A DNA stretch of 64,000 bases, taken from positions 1 through 64,000 of the forward strand of contig CAJXLN010000001.1 of the NCBI GenBank assembly GCA_913056255.1. The letters run 5' to 3'. This DNA is from an uncultured Thermotogae bacterium (GTDB lineage Bacteria; Thermotogota; Thermotogae; Mesoaciditogales; Mesoaciditogaceae). A program made the translations under genes and the position numbers. Position 1 is the first letter of the stretch. The number at the start of each line of letters is the position of its first letter. Positions 26,658 to 36,630 of this stretch are shown in pieces. The notes below the pieces were generated by a model. It worked only from the letters and a program-made list of their open reading frames with translations. It was not told where the DNA came from and did no database searches.

Positions 26658-28328
26658 ATGGAAAAAGAAGCTCTTATGAGATACAAAAAATGGCTCGCGG
26701 ATCCGGGCGTTTCTATGGAAGACAAAGAGAAGTTACGTGCCACGGATGATGATGAGCTTCAGGATGCGTTTTACAAAGAACTCGAATTTGGTACAGGCGG
26801 AATGCGCGGTGTAATAGGTCTTGGAGATAATAGAATGAATCTTTACACCGTTGGGAGAGCAACTCAGGCTTTCGCAAATTACATAAACAAAATTGTGAAA
26901 GGCTCTAAAAGTGCGGTGATATCCTATGATACTCGTCGAATGTCTCCTGAGTTTGCCGTTGAAACGGCGGAAATTTTCGCTGCTAACGGTATAAAAGCGT
27001 ATTTGTTTGAGGAATTCAGGCCAACCCCAATACTGTCTTTTGCCGTGAGACAATTGGGAGCGACCGGTGGTGTGATGATCACGGCAAGCCATAATTTATC
27101 TAAGTACAATGGGTACAAAGCCTATTGGTCAAATGGAGCTCAAGTAATACCTCCACATGATGAAGGCATTATAAGTGAGTACAAAGCCATCGAATCATTT
27201 GGAGAAATCAAACGCATGCCAATAGAAGAAGCCAAAAAGCAGGGATTGATCCAGACAATTGGAAAAGAAATAGATGATGTGTATTTTGAAAAAGCGCTGT
27301 CGCTCTCTTTTCATACAGTGGACCCTTCTTTGAAAATCGTTTACACTCCGCTTCACGGAACAGGCATAAAGATCGTTCCACCACTTCTTGAGAAAGATGG
27401 GTTTCATCCATACGTTCAAAAAGCGCAAGGAATCCCTGACGGTAATTTCCCAACTGTTGAGTATCCAAATCCTGAAGATCCTAAGGCTTTTAAACTATCG
27501 ATCGAAGATGCCAAAAGGCTGGATTCGGATATTATCGTTGCCTCAGATCCAGATGCGGACCGCATGGGTGTGATGATAAAACACAACGGTGAATTTGTCA
27601 GAATAGACGGTAATCAAATGGGTGCGCTACTTCTGAATTTCATTCTTGACAAATACTCAAAAAATGGGATGCCACCCAATCCAGTTGTTATAGAATCAAT
27701 AGTTTCTTCCAAGTTGTTCGCAAAAATTGCGAATTCCTTTGGTGTGGAAGTTACGGAAGTACTTACGGGATTCAAATGGATATGTAACAAAGCAGATGAG
27801 CTTAGAAGTTCGGGAAAACACGTTCTCTTTTCTTACGAAGAGAGTTATGGATACAACATTGGAGATTTCGTGTACGATAAAGACTCTGCTACTGCGATAA
27901 TGTACACCTGTGAAATGGCTTCTGAATACAAGAAACGTGGAATGACATTTGTCGATGCCTTGCATGAGATATACAAAAAGTACGGCTATCACTTTGAAAC
28001 TCAATTTGCACCGGTTTTTGAAGGAGAAAAGGGAATGGATAAAATAGTTAACATAATGGATTCTTTACGTAATACTCCTCCCTCTGAGATCGTTGGTTAT
28101 AAACTAAACAAGGTTACCGATTACATTCAAGGTGTGGGAGAGATTCCACCTTCCAATGTTTTGAAAATGGAGTTTGGGGCTAATTTGATGATATATGTAA
28201 GACCTTCCGGAACGGAACCGAAGATAAAATTTTACATAATGGTCATGGATTTTGAAAAAGAAAAGGAAGCCTTATCACTTTTGAATAAATCAAAAAATGA
28301 AATTTCAAAGATCTTGAGTGCGTTATAA
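26658..28328 (+). CDS. Phosphohexomutase (phosphoglucomutase/phosphomannomutase, PgcA-like)
   Basis: 556 aa from MEKEALMRYKKWL, behind GGAGAGGAG; the track start is 12 codons upstream. Alpha-D-phosphohexomutase family: active-site TASHNLSKYNGYK, metal loop DPDADRMGV, sugar loop EESYGY, C-terminal RPSGTEPKIKFY. The length and N-terminal GTGGMRGVIGLGDNRMN are of the long PgcA/phosphoribomutase-like (PGM2) branch that interconverts glucose-1-P and glucose-6-P. First gene of a plus-strand run of five. Confidence 0.92.
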   Translation: MEKEALMRYKKWLADPGVSMEDKEKLRATDDDELQDAFYKELEFGTGGMRGVIGLGDNRMNLYTVGRATQAFANYINKIVKGSKSAVISYDTRRMSPEFAVETAEIFAANGIKAYLFEEFRPTPILSFAVRQLGATGGVMITASHNLSKYNGYKAYWSNGAQVIPPHDEGIISEYKAIESFGEIKRMPIEEAKKQGLIQTIGKEIDDVYFEKALSLSFHTVDPSLKIVYTPLHGTGIKIVPPLLEKDGFHPYVQKAQGIPDGNFPTVEYPNPEDPKAFKLSIEDAKRLDSDIIVASDPDADRMGVMIKHNGEFVRIDGNQMGALLLNFILDKYSKNGMPPNPVVIESIVSSKLFAKIANSFGVEVTEVLTGFKWICNKADELRSSGKHVLFSYEESYGYNIGDFVYDKDSATAIMYTCEMASEYKKRGMTFVDALHEIYKKYGYHFETQFAPVFEGEKGMDKIVNIMDSLRNTPPSEIVGYKLNKVTDYIQGVGEIPPSNVLKMEFGANLMIYVRPSGTEPKIKFYIMVMDFEKEKEALSLLNKSKNEISKILSAL

Positions 28329-28330
28329 CT

Positions 28331-29548
28331 ATGTCTTTGAAACTCTTCGTCAGCGATCTTCATGTTGGAGATGGATCGGCGAGCGATGATTTTTCTTACG
28401 ATCATGAGTTTTCCAAACTTTTAGAAGATGTCGATGAAGCCGATGAAAACGCTGAACTCATAATAGTTGGAGATGGCTTAGAGATCCTTGAGAGTGAAGC
28501 CGTAAAGCAATTCGGCCTTACCGATTTTTCCACGCTTTGTGATTCTCTGGATGGGAATGTCATCGAAATGATCTTCAACAAACATAGAGTTTTTTTTGAT
28601 GCTCTTGTGAAGTTCGCCAAACATCATAAAATAATATACGTGGTTGGAAATCACGATTACTACATACTCGTGAATGATAAGTTGAGAAAAGCTTTGCTAG
28701 AAAGGATCGTATTTCCAAATCTTGAAATCGTTCCCCATTTTTACGATGAAGAATTCGGCATTTTCGCGCAACACGGGAATCAATACGATGTGGTCAATTC
28801 TTTCGTTTGCACAAAAAATAGGCATTTAATTCCACCAATCGGGGATTACATAACACGCTACACGATGAAATATTTTGAACCTGTTTTAAGAAGTATAAAT
28901 CTACCTGAAGATGTGATCAGAGACTACGACAACATAAGGCCACTTTCTTACACTATGGATTGGTTAAAGTATGTAACGTACATTTACAAACTTCCTGTTG
29001 ATCTCGTGAAAGAGTGGCAACGAATTTTCTTCAGGGCTTTTCAAAGTGATGAAGCCAGAATGTGGAGCCGAGTGAAATTTCCACGTAGTTACTGGCTGAG
29101 TGATTTCTTCACTCAGAGAGTAGGATGGTTTGAATTTGGGAGAAAAATCGCCAAATTTGTCGATGATATCTTTAGATTTAAAAGAACGAATTACCTCAAA
29201 ATGAGGGCAGAAAAAATATTGAATGCCGAAATAAATTCGGAATGGGAAATAAGCTCTAAGGATGTAGCTGGATATTCCAAAAAGCCTCTTGATATGGATT
29301 ATTCCCATTTGAAAATGGTACTTTTCGGACATAATCACATGCCTGATTTCTACATCATTCCAACACCATCAGGTTCGAAATACTATGCGAATACAGGTAC
29401 CTGGAGACCATTAGTCGAAAGATCCGTCGGGAAATATGGACAAATTACATTTCACAAGAAGATCGAAATGAATTACGTTTTGGTTAGAAAGAACAACGAT
29501 GAATTCACGATCGAGACAAGACTCATCAGCAGAACGAGGATCAATTGA
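28331..29548 (+). CDS. Calcineurin-like metallophosphoesterase
   Basis: 405 aa. Two-metal phosphoesterase motifs are in order: SDLHVGDG, VGDGLEI, GNHDYY, and H..GHNHMPD near the C-terminus. The N-terminal layout resembles LpxH-like UDP-diacylglucosamine hydrolases, but the long middle part (~170-310) does not, so the substrate is open. Two nt after the phosphohexomutase stop; DUF212 follows 3 nt later. Confidence 0.85.
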   Translation: MSLKLFVSDLHVGDGSASDDFSYDHEFSKLLEDVDEADENAELIIVGDGLEILESEAVKQFGLTDFSTLCDSLDGNVIEMIFNKHRVFFDALVKFAKHHKIIYVVGNHDYYILVNDKLRKALLERIVFPNLEIVPHFYDEEFGIFAQHGNQYDVVNSFVCTKNRHLIPPIGDYITRYTMKYFEPVLRSINLPEDVIRDYDNIRPLSYTMDWLKYVTYIYKLPVDLVKEWQRIFFRAFQSDEARMWSRVKFPRSYWLSDFFTQRVGWFEFGRKIAKFVDDIFRFKRTNYLKMRAEKILNAEINSEWEISSKDVAGYSKKPLDMDYSHLKMVLFGHNHMPDFYIIPTPSGSKYYANTGTWRPLVERSVGKYGQITFHKKIEMNYVLVRKNNDEFTIETRLISRTRIN

Positions 29549-29551
29549 ATC

Positions 29552-29962
29552 ATGAATGAGATCGTGAGATTGTTTTGGAATGTCTATTTATGGGCAGCTG
29601 TATTTTCGTGGATGGCTGCACAAACTGTGAAGTTAATTTTAAATTTTTTAAAAGAAAAAAGATGGGACTTTAAGTTGTATGGTTCTACAGGGGGAATGCC
29701 AAGCGCACACACAGCAACTGTTTCAGCGTTAGCCATGGCAGTAGGTAGAGGTACGGGGTTTTCAAGTTCCCAATTTGCCATGGCACTGATCTTTGCAACG
29801 ATCGTGATCACCGATGCTTTGCATTTAAGGCGAGAAGTGGGCCGTCATTCCGAAGCTCTTGAAAAACTCACGAAAGAAAAATTCAACACTTCTTCGGGTC
29901 ATAAAATATCAGAAGTGGCAGTTGGCCTGATCATTGGAACAACGGTGGGATGGTTTTTGTGA
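29552..29962 (+). CDS. Divergent PAP2-family membrane protein (DUF212)
   Basis: 136 aa with three to four hydrophobic segments. Family signature [18 protein letters not shown] near residue 50, [17 protein letters not shown] and C-terminal [14 protein letters not shown]. Probable membrane phosphatase related to acid phosphatase/VPE; substrate unknown. Close behind the metallophosphoesterase gene, possibly acting in the same lipid or isoprenoid-phosphate metabolism. Confidence 0.88.
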   Translation: MNEIVRLFWNVYLWAAVFSWMAAQTVKLILNFLKEKRWDFKLYGSTGGMPSAHTATVSALAMAVGRGTGFSSSQFAMALIFATIVITDALHLRREVGRHSEALEKLTKEKFNTSSGHKISEVAVGLIIGTTVGWFL

Positions 29963-29972
29963 GGCAATTTTT

Positions 29973-31955
29973 ATGAAATTCAAACTTTCCAGTAAGTTTT
30001 CTCCCATGGGCGATCAACCTGAAGCAATAGAATCTTTAGAAAAAGGGCTAAAAAAGGGAGAAAGATTTTTAACATTGTTAGGTGTTACCGGATCCGGAAA
30101 AACTTTTACGATGGCTAATGTGATAAAAGATCTTAACCGACCAGTGCTGGTAGTATCACCCAACAAGACCCTTGCGGCTCAGTTGTACCGGGAGTTCAGG
30201 GCATTCTTTCCAGAAAACCGCGTTGAATTTTTTGTGAGCTACTACGATTATTACCGACCGGAAGCTTATCTTCCAACTAAAGATGTGTACATAGAAAAAG
30301 AAACTGACATAAATGAAGAGTTGGAAAGAATGCGCCTTTCGGCTATGAAATCTGTTATAACACGCCGCGATGTTATAATAGTGGCAAGTGTCTCATGTAT
30401 ATATGCATCCGGTGATCCAGAGGATTTTCGAGATATCAACCTTGCAATCGAACGCGGAGAGACTCTGAAGAGAAGAGAAATGCTCAAAAAGCTTACGGAT
30501 ATGCAGTACAAGCGCTCTGATTCTGAAATCGAATCCGGCACTTTTAGGCTTCATGGGGAAGTTCTCGAGATTCATCCTCCGTACGAAGAGAATATCGTGA
30601 GGGTGGAATTTTTCGACAACGATGTGGAAAAGATCCTACTCGTTGAACCTGTTTCACGAAAATCTCTTGAAGAGATCGACAGATTGGTTTTGTACCCGGC
30701 AAAGGAATTCACATCAAGTCGAGAAAAAGTAAAACGTGCCGTCAAATCCATCAAAGATGAATTAAATCAGAGGATTTCGGAACTGAATCATCAAGGGAAA
30801 TCATTAGAAGCGGAGCGATTACGTCAGAGAACTCTCTACGATTTAGAGATGCTCGATACAATGGGATATTGTAGCGGAATAGAAAACTACTCACGTCACT
30901 TCAGCGGGAAAGATCCTGGAGAACCACCTTGGACTTTAATGGATTATTTTCCTGAGGATTTGTTGGTTTTCATCGATGAATCACACATAACAGTGCCTCA
31001 AATAAGAGGAATGTACAGAGGGGATAGAAGTCGAAAACAGAATTTGATTGATTACGGATTTCGCCTTCCAAGTGCGTACGATAACAGGCCTCTGAAGTTC
31101 AACGAATTTCTGGAGAGAGCCCCGCAGGTTGTCTTCGTTTCGGCAACTCCAGGGCCTTACGAAAGAGAAGTATCGGATAGGATAATTGAACAAATTGTTA
31201 GACCAACGGGACTTATTGACCCGGTAGTTGAAGTAAGGCCGACTCTCAATCAAATAGATAATCTGATCGATGAACTCGAAAATGTCAAGGATAGAAATGA
31301 ACGTGCCTTGATAGTAACTTTAACAAAGGATATGTCCGAAAAGCTCAGTCAATACTTAGTTGAAATGGGATATCGCGCAGAATACGTTCATTCAGATCTT
31401 GATACAATAGATCGGATGAAAGTTCTTACAAGGCTTCGAAAGGGAAAGATAGATGCCGTGGTAGGTGTTAATCTTTTAAGAGAAGGACTTGATTTACCTG
31501 AGGTTTCACTTGTTGCCATATTGGATGCAGATAAAGAGGGATTTTTGAGATCTACAACGTCTTTAGTACAAACGATGGGACGCGCGTCGAGAAATGTCAA
31601 CGGAAAAGTCATTCTGTACGCAGACAGGATCACGGATTCCATGAAAAAAGCAATTGATGAGGCTCAACGTCGCAGAGAAAAGCAATTACGATACAACAAA
31701 AGTCACTCTATAAGCCCTAAAACGATTCAAAAGGAAATCGATGAATTTTTCATGCAACTTCAAGGCGAAGAAAGCAAGAAATACAGTAAGATTGGAGAAG
31801 ATGTAAAAGAAGTATTGACACTTAGAGAAAAGTTTGACACAGAAGAGTACATAACTGTTTTGGAACAAAAGATGAACGAAGCGGCAGATGACTGGAGATT
31901 CGAAGAGGCGGCCATTTATCGTGACGAGTTAAGAAAGGTCAAGAGTAAAAAATGA
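29973..31955 (+). CDS. uvrB: UvrABC excinuclease subunit B
   Basis: Helicase-like subunit that verifies the lesion and holds UvrC. 660 aa from [19 protein letters not shown] behind GTGAGGC; the track start is 13 codons too early and inside DUF212. Walker A GVTGSGKT, the beta-hairpin [16 protein letters not shown]-type DESH, motif [11 protein letters not shown], and a C-terminal UVR helix pair (~625-655). uvrA lies 27 kb away on the other strand. Confidence 0.97.
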   Translation: MKFKLSSKFSPMGDQPEAIESLEKGLKKGERFLTLLGVTGSGKTFTMANVIKDLNRPVLVVSPNKTLAAQLYREFRAFFPENRVEFFVSYYDYYRPEAYLPTKDVYIEKETDINEELERMRLSAMKSVITRRDVIIVASVSCIYASGDPEDFRDINLAIERGETLKRREMLKKLTDMQYKRSDSEIESGTFRLHGEVLEIHPPYEENIVRVEFFDNDVEKILLVEPVSRKSLEEIDRLVLYPAKEFTSSREKVKRAVKSIKDELNQRISELNHQGKSLEAERLRQRTLYDLEMLDTMGYCSGIENYSRHFSGKDPGEPPWTLMDYFPEDLLVFIDESHITVPQIRGMYRGDRSRKQNLIDYGFRLPSAYDNRPLKFNEFLERAPQVVFVSATPGPYEREVSDRIIEQIVRPTGLIDPVVEVRPTLNQIDNLIDELENVKDRNERALIVTLTKDMSEKLSQYLVEMGYRAEYVHSDLDTIDRMKVLTRLRKGKIDAVVGVNLLREGLDLPEVSLVAILDADKEGFLRSTTSLVQTMGRASRNVNGKVILYADRITDSMKKAIDEAQRRREKQLRYNKSHSISPKTIQKEIDEFFMQLQGEESKKYSKIGEDVKEVLTLREKFDTEEYITVLEQKMNEAADDWRFEEAAIYRDELRKVKSKK

Positions 31956-32623
31956 TAAAAAGGGATTTTGATTACCCTTACATTCTAAAATACGGTAAGG
32001 TGGTAGGTATAGACGAGGTTGGACGTGGCGCTCTGGCAGGACCAGTGGTAGCGGCTGCTGTTTTGCTGAAAAATTGGGTTGACGGTGTGAATGACTCAAA
32101 AAAAATAAGTCGTGAAAAACGTGAAAATCTCTTTGAGAAACTGCTTTTAAACGCTCAGATAGCCTTTGGAATGGCCACACCCACGGAAGTGGATATTCAC
32201 AACGTAATAGGAGCAACTAAACTTGCCATGGAAAGAGCCTACAAGGCTCTTGGAATAAAATCCTTCGTTATCGTTGATGGCCTGGAAATAGGACTTGATT
32301 TTTTTCACGAGTGCATCGTAAAAGGAGATGGGAAAAGCCCTTCAATAGCTGCCGCTTCGATAGCGGCTAAGGTATTTCGAGATGAGATCATGAGAAAAGT
32401 TTCGAATCATTTCAAGCCTTACGGATTTTCACACAATATGGGTTACGGGACACTCGAACATATTCAAGCACTTGAAAAGAACGGTCCGACTCTTTTTCAT
32501 CGCTTAACGTACAAACCAGTTAGAAATGTTTTGAATGAGAAAATATTAAAAGAATGGCTCTCATCTGAAATGATTTCTCCCCATCGCCTAAAATCCGAAA
32601 CACTTCAATTATTTTTCAATTGA
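31952..32623 (+). CDS. rnhB: Ribonuclease HII
   Basis: Removes ribonucleotides and RNA primers from DNA. 223 aa; catalytic [17 protein letters not shown] (Asp-Glu), later VDG and the [15 protein letters not shown] motif. ATGA overlap with uvrB. The last 19 nt overlap convergently with the 3' end of the marR-type gene, so there is no room for a separate terminator. Confidence 0.95.
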   Translation: MIKRDFDYPYILKYGKVVGIDEVGRGALAGPVVAAAVLLKNWVDGVNDSKKISREKRENLFEKLLLNAQIAFGMATPTEVDIHNVIGATKLAMERAYKALGIKSFVIVDGLEIGLDFFHECIVKGDGKSPSIAAASIAAKVFRDEIMRKVSNHFKPYGFSHNMGYGTLEHIQALEKNGPTLFHRLTYKPVRNVLNEKILKEWLSSEMISPHRLKSETLQLFFN

Positions 32624-33045
32624 TCGAATTTTTCTGAAATCGCCGTGTTCACTTTTCGAAGATTATCCAGCAACTCTGAATGTTTGATGTTTTTAAGGGA
32701 TGTTGCCACGAATTTCACACGTTCTTCTATGACTCTCTTTATGATCCTTTTTCCTTGAGAGGAAATTTCAACGAGAATAACCCTTTTATCTTCTTCAAAA
32801 TAGTGTTTTTTGATATAACCCGCGCTTTCCATTCTTGAGACCAAGCCGGTCATAGTGGATTTCGCCACGCCCACTTTTTTACTCAATTCCGACATTCTTT
32901 TTGATCCGCTAAAATAAAGATATTGAAGAATGTCAAATTGAGAAGCACTCAATCCAAAATCTTTCAAAACGAATCTTCCAACGACTTTTACCCTAAAGCA
33001 AATTCTTCTCATGAGTAGTTCTATTTCTTCAAACTCTTTTTCCAT
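32605..33045 (-). CDS. MarR-family transcriptional regulator
   Basis: 146 aa from MEKEFEEIELL behind GGAGAACGAG. Winged-helix core: GLSASQFDILQYLYFSGSKRMSELSKKVGVAKSTMTGLVSRMESAGYIKK, wing EEDKRVILVEIS. MarR proteins usually respond to small phenolics, antibiotics or oxidants. It overlaps the end of the DHFR-like gene and shares its promoter; a direct target cannot be named. Confidence 0.9.
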   Translation of the reverse strand: MEKEFEEIELLMRRICFRVKVVGRFVLKDFGLSASQFDILQYLYFSGSKRMSELSKKVGVAKSTMTGLVSRMESAGYIKKHYFEEDKRVILVEISSQGKRIIKRVIEERVKFVATSLKNIKHSELLDNLRKVNTAISEKFDQLKNN

Positions 33046-33556
33046 ACTCGTTCTCCAAATACATGATTTTATAATGTACAACCACAGCGCCGGAATCCAG
33101 AATTTTCACATTTATCATTTTCATTTTAACATCGCCATTCAGATCCGAAAAGAGATCTATACCATCAAAAATTATCGGTTCGTACGTCAAATACATCTCG
33201 TCTACCAATTTTTCTTTTAGGAATAGAGTGAAGATGGATTGTCCACCGACAATGGCAACGCTATTATATCCTCTTTTTTCAAGTGTCTTTATGAGATTAT
33301 CTGGAAGGACATCGGTAAACATCACATTTGGAATTTCTTCGTGAGATGGATTGTGCGTCATAACCACATTTAACCTCTTTGGAAGTGGGGATTTAAGAGT
33401 TTCAAATGTTCTTCTTCCCATCACCACAACACCAGCTTTTGTCGTGATATCCTTAAACCACTTCAAATCAGCTTCGGAATTCCAGTCCACTGATGCGGTA
33501 TGTGAACGAGAAATTTTACCATTTGCACTCAACACCGCAATAAAAAAAACTCTCAA
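33029..33556 (-). CDS. DHFR/RibD-C-like reductase
   Basis: ~175 aa from the TTG behind GAGGTG (the track GTG is part of that Shine-Dalgarno). RibD C-terminal/dihydrofolate reductase fold: FFIAVLSANGKISRS, GVVVMGRRTFETL, VAIVGGQSIFTLFL, VDEMYLTYEP. It could be a dihydrofolate reductase substitute or a pteridine/flavin-precursor reductase. Its partner MarR gene follows with a 17-nt overlap. Confidence 0.82.
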   Translation of the reverse strand: MRVFFIAVLSANGKISRSHTASVDWNSEADLKWFKDITTKAGVVVMGRRTFETLKSPLPKRLNVVMTHNPSHEEIPNVMFTDVLPDNLIKTLEKRGYNSVAIVGGQSIFTLFLKEKLVDEMYLTYEPIIFDGIDLFSDLNGDVKMKMINVKILDSGAVVVHYKIMYLENEYGKRV

Positions 33557-33573
33557 TTTGCACCTCACTGAGC

Positions 33574-33602
33574 TTTATAGATTCTCCAATTTCATGACAC
33601 AA
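33574..33602 (-). promoter_or_regulatory. Promoter candidate for DHFR-like/marR pair
   Basis: Minus strand TTGTGT, 17 nt, TATAAA, ~20 nt upstream of the likely TTG start. Confidence 0.5.
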
Positions 33603-33652
33603 AAATCGCTTACCCCGTTTTCACAAGCAGAGCCATTGCGAAGAGTTAATTT

Positions 33653-33681
33653 CATTGCTTGAAAAGCGATGCGATTTTAAT
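33653..33681 (+). repeat. Short palindromic repeat (TTGCTTGAAAAGCGA type)
   Basis: GCTTGAAAAGCGATGCGATT matches 175-194 in all but one position. It lies between the divergent-facing ends of the epimerase and DHFR-like genes. Confidence 0.55.
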
Positions 33682-33729
33682 GATTTTTCTCAAAGTTATA
33701 AAGTTGACCCACAACTTGAATCTCTAATT

Positions 33730-34770
33730 TTACACGACTGGGTTTGGTATTAAAGCGTCGCCTTCTTGTTTGAACTTTCCATGGAATTTCTCTTTTAGCA
33801 GCATGTGTGAATCCAAATCGTGATAAGTAAATGCACCAGTTCCAGCTGCAAAATGAACACTTTGATTTATTCCCAGACTCGATTCTCCCATACAACCTAT
33901 CATAAGTCCAACATTCGCTGTTTTTGCCAATTCCACTATGCTTAGGGCATCTGAAATTCCGGATTTCATGAGCTTGATGTTCACAAAATCAACACACTCA
34001 TTTCGAATCAAAGTGTAGACATCGTACTTCGTTTTGGCACTCTCGTCTGCAGCAATGGGAAATGGAGAATTGTACCTCAGAAGTTTCAAACCGTCGAGAT
34101 CGTTCCACATGATGGGTTGTTCAAAAACTACCACATTGACATTTTGTGCGTAAATGGATTGAGCAAATTGAATAGCTGTTTTTGTAGTGTAACCTTGATT
34201 CGCGTCAACTATGTAAGAAGCACCAGGAGTGGCTTCTGAGATGGCTATCATCTTCTCGATATCCTCTTTTAGATTCTCACCGATCTTTATTTTTAGAGTT
34301 TTAAAACCATCGTTAAAGGTTTTAATGGACTTTTTTACCATATTGTCAATGGTGTCAATTCCAATCGTTTTATCGGTATGAATTTTGCTCTTGCTTCCGC
34401 CGAGTATTTGATACACTGGAAGGCCTATAACAGCGCTTAAAGCATCCAAAGTGGCATATTGAACAGCGGCCTTTACACTGGGGGCGGTTCTTGAAAGACC
34501 ATCTGTAATGTTGAAAATGCGTCTGTAGTTCCTAACATCTTCACCAGAAATCATCTCTTTGAGGGTATCTTTTAGGGCAAACAAGGCCGGTACTTTTTCG
34601 CCGTTAACCCTGTAAGAAGACGAAGCTTCGCCTATTCCAACAGTACCATCTTTCAAATATACCTTCACTTCAATGTTGTTGGCCTTATCTTTAACGTTAT
34701 TGGCTATTCTGAAAGCTTCAGAATACTCGTAAGATTTTAAATCAAAACTCACATCTACGATCTCACTCAT
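33730..34770 (-). CDS. Dipeptide (L-Ala-D/L-Glu) epimerase, enolase superfamily
   Basis: 346 aa muconate-lactonizing-type enzyme. Catalytic KIKIG (Lys on strand 2), metal ligands in VDANQG, EQP and ADES, and the second Lys in NIKLMKSG. The closest remembered relative is the Thermotoga L-Ala-D/L-Glu epimerase used in murein peptide recycling. The C-terminal HDLDSH segment fits. Last gene of the recJ-to-epimerase run; ~10 nt after nadD. Confidence 0.85.
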   Translation of the reverse strand: MSEIVDVSFDLKSYEYSEAFRIANNVKDKANNIEVKVYLKDGTVGIGEASSSYRVNGEKVPALFALKDTLKEMISGEDVRNYRRIFNITDGLSRTAPSVKAAVQYATLDALSAVIGLPVYQILGGSKSKIHTDKTIGIDTIDNMVKKSIKTFNDGFKTLKIKIGENLKEDIEKMIAISEATPGASYIVDANQGYTTKTAIQFAQSIYAQNVNVVVFEQPIMWNDLDGLKLLRYNSPFPIAADESAKTKYDVYTLIRNECVDFVNIKLMKSGISDALSIVELAKTANVGLMIGCMGESSLGINQSVHFAAGTGAFTYHDLDSHMLLKEKFHGKFKQEGDALIPNPVV

Positions 34771-34780
34771 TTTTTCCTCC

Positions 34781-35380
34781 CTACGATTTTTTTACGTTCC
34801 CGTAGAATTCAACGATCTCCCTTTCTATTCCTTCCGGAACGTACCCTTTTATTGTCAATCCTTTTTTTATCCTATCTCGAATAAGCGTTGAGGAGATCTG
34901 AATAAGTGGAAAATCTTCCAAAAAGTGAACATTTGCGGAGAGTTTCCCCAATCTTTTAAGAAGGGGCGCGAGATATTTTTTTTCACAGTAACGGGGATAA
35001 ACCCACAACTCGACCTCTTCGATGAGCTCTTTGTATTTGTACCATTTTTCGATGTCGATAAAACTATCTTCTCCAATAACGTAGAGGATCTTAGCATAGC
35101 ACTTTTTAAAATGACGTACAGTATCAAAAGTGTAAGAAATGTTTTTCTTTCTTCCCTCAAAATCCGAGATTTCTATTTTATCCATTCCGTTGAATGCCTT
35201 TTTTGCCCATTCAAACCTTTTATTAAAATCGGCATTAACGATGCCTTCTTTGTGTGGAGGTATGTATGCTGGCATGATTACGAGTTTATCCAATCTCAAA
35301 TTCTCTAACATAGAAGTGGCTATTATCAAATGACCATTGTGAATCGGATCAAAAGTTCCCCCATATATGCCAACTCTCAT
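34781..35380 (-). CDS. nadD: Nicotinate-nucleotide adenylyltransferase
   Basis: Adenylates NaMN to deamido-NAD. 199 aa, with GIYGGTFDPIHNGHL at the N-terminus and the ISSTLIRDRIKKG motif near the end. ATGA overlap with obg, a common bacterial pairing. It complements the pncA/pncB genes at 56.6-58.5 kb in NAD salvage. Confidence 0.96.
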   Translation of the reverse strand: MRVGIYGGTFDPIHNGHLIIATSMLENLRLDKLVIMPAYIPPHKEGIVNADFNKRFEWAKKAFNGMDKIEISDFEGRKKNISYTFDTVRHFKKCYAKILYVIGEDSFIDIEKWYKYKELIEEVELWVYPRYCEKKYLAPLLKRLGKLSANVHFLEDFPLIQISSTLIRDRIKKGLTIKGYVPEGIEREIVEFYGNVKKS

Positions 35381-36624
35381 ATGTGATATTCAAACTCCAT
35401 ATCTCCAATCATCACGGTGTCGCCTTCTTTGGCTCCAGCTCTTTTAAGCAGCTTTTCAAGGCCAAGTGCATCGATCTTCTTCATGAAGAGTTCCATGGCA
35501 TCCGGATAAGAGATTTGATATTTATATAGGAGTCTCTCAACCTCTTTTCCTTTCACCACAAAAATGCCATTTTCTTTTTTAATAACGATTGGAATGGTTT
35601 CTTCAATTGTTTTGATTTGCTCTTTTTCACTTGTTCGAAATTCAACTGTAGGTGCCTTTTGCACCTCGTAATGAAGGGCATTTTTTAGTGCTTCTACTCC
35701 CGATCTTGTCAATGCCGAAACGACAAAAACATCTTTGTTTGGAAAGAGATTTGAAATAGAAGTTATTTTGCTTTTTTCTACGAGATCAGCTTTGTTGAGT
35801 ACAATCACTTCCGGTCTTTTGGATAAAGAAACATCGTATTTCTCCATTTCTGATTTAACGCTCTTGTAGTCTTTTAAGGGATTCTCACTCGTTAAATCTA
35901 TAACATGAGCAATCGCACGGGTGCGCTCTGCATGACGCAAGAACTCAATACCAAGCCCCCCACCTTTATGGGCACCTTCTATTAAGCCAGGAATATCAAC
36001 CAAAACGTAAGATTTCCCAAATCCAAGATCCACTTTTCCAAGTACTGGTGTAAGTGTGGTGAAAGGATAATCAGCGATCTTTGGATGGGCGTTCGTCATA
36101 ACGGATATAAGAGACGACTTACCAACATTTGGAAGTCCAACAAGTCCCACATCTGCCAGAAGCTTCAATTCCAATTCAACCCAGTGTTCCTCACCCGGTT
36201 CTCCGTTTTCAGCCACAGTTGGAGCCTGTTTTGTCGAGGTTGCAAAATGAGAGTTCCCTCTTCCACCTTTTCCTCCTCGAGCAACTACCAAGCGTTTTTT
36301 CGGTTCATTCAGATCGAAAATCGTAGTTCCATCGACTTTTACCATTGTGCCCACGGGCACGTATATAATGAGATCTTCGGCTGATTTGCCGGACATGTTC
36401 GAGCCTTTTCCATTTTCACCGGATTTCGCTCTGAAGTACTTTTTATGTTTGAAATCGGCAAGGGTATTCATCGAAGATGTGGCTTCAAGGATCACCGAAC
36501 CTCCATTTCCTCCATCGCCACCATCTGGTCCACCCTTCGGAACGAATTTTTCCCTTCTGAAGCTGACAACACCACGTCCTCCGCTTCCGGAAACGACACG
36601 AATTTTCGTCCAATCTACGAACAA
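35377..36624 (-). CDS. obg: GTPase Obg/CgtA
   Basis: Ribosome-associated GTPase. 415 aa: glycine-rich Obg fold (~1-155; GGPDGGDGGNGGSV), G domain with GLPNVGKSSL, DIPGL and NKAD, and a C-terminal OCT domain (~345-415). TTG start behind GGTGAT. It precedes nadD and follows a possible outer-membrane protein gene by 6 nt. Confidence 0.96.
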   Translation of the reverse strand: MFVDWTKIRVVSGSGGRGVVSFRREKFVPKGGPDGGDGGNGGSVILEATSSMNTLADFKHKKYFRAKSGENGKGSNMSGKSAEDLIIYVPVGTMVKVDGTTIFDLNEPKKRLVVARGGKGGRGNSHFATSTKQAPTVAENGEPGEEHWVELELKLLADVGLVGLPNVGKSSLISVMTNAHPKIADYPFTTLTPVLGKVDLGFGKSYVLVDIPGLIEGAHKGGGLGIEFLRHAERTRAIAHVIDLTSENPLKDYKSVKSEMEKYDVSLSKRPEVIVLNKADLVEKSKITSISNLFPNKDVFVVSALTRSGVEALKNALHYEVQKAPTVEFRTSEKEQIKTIEETIPIVIKKENGIFVVKGKEVERLLYKYQISYPDAMELFMKKIDALGLEKLLKRAGAKEGDTVMIGDMEFEYHI

Positions 36625-36630
36625 ATCAAA

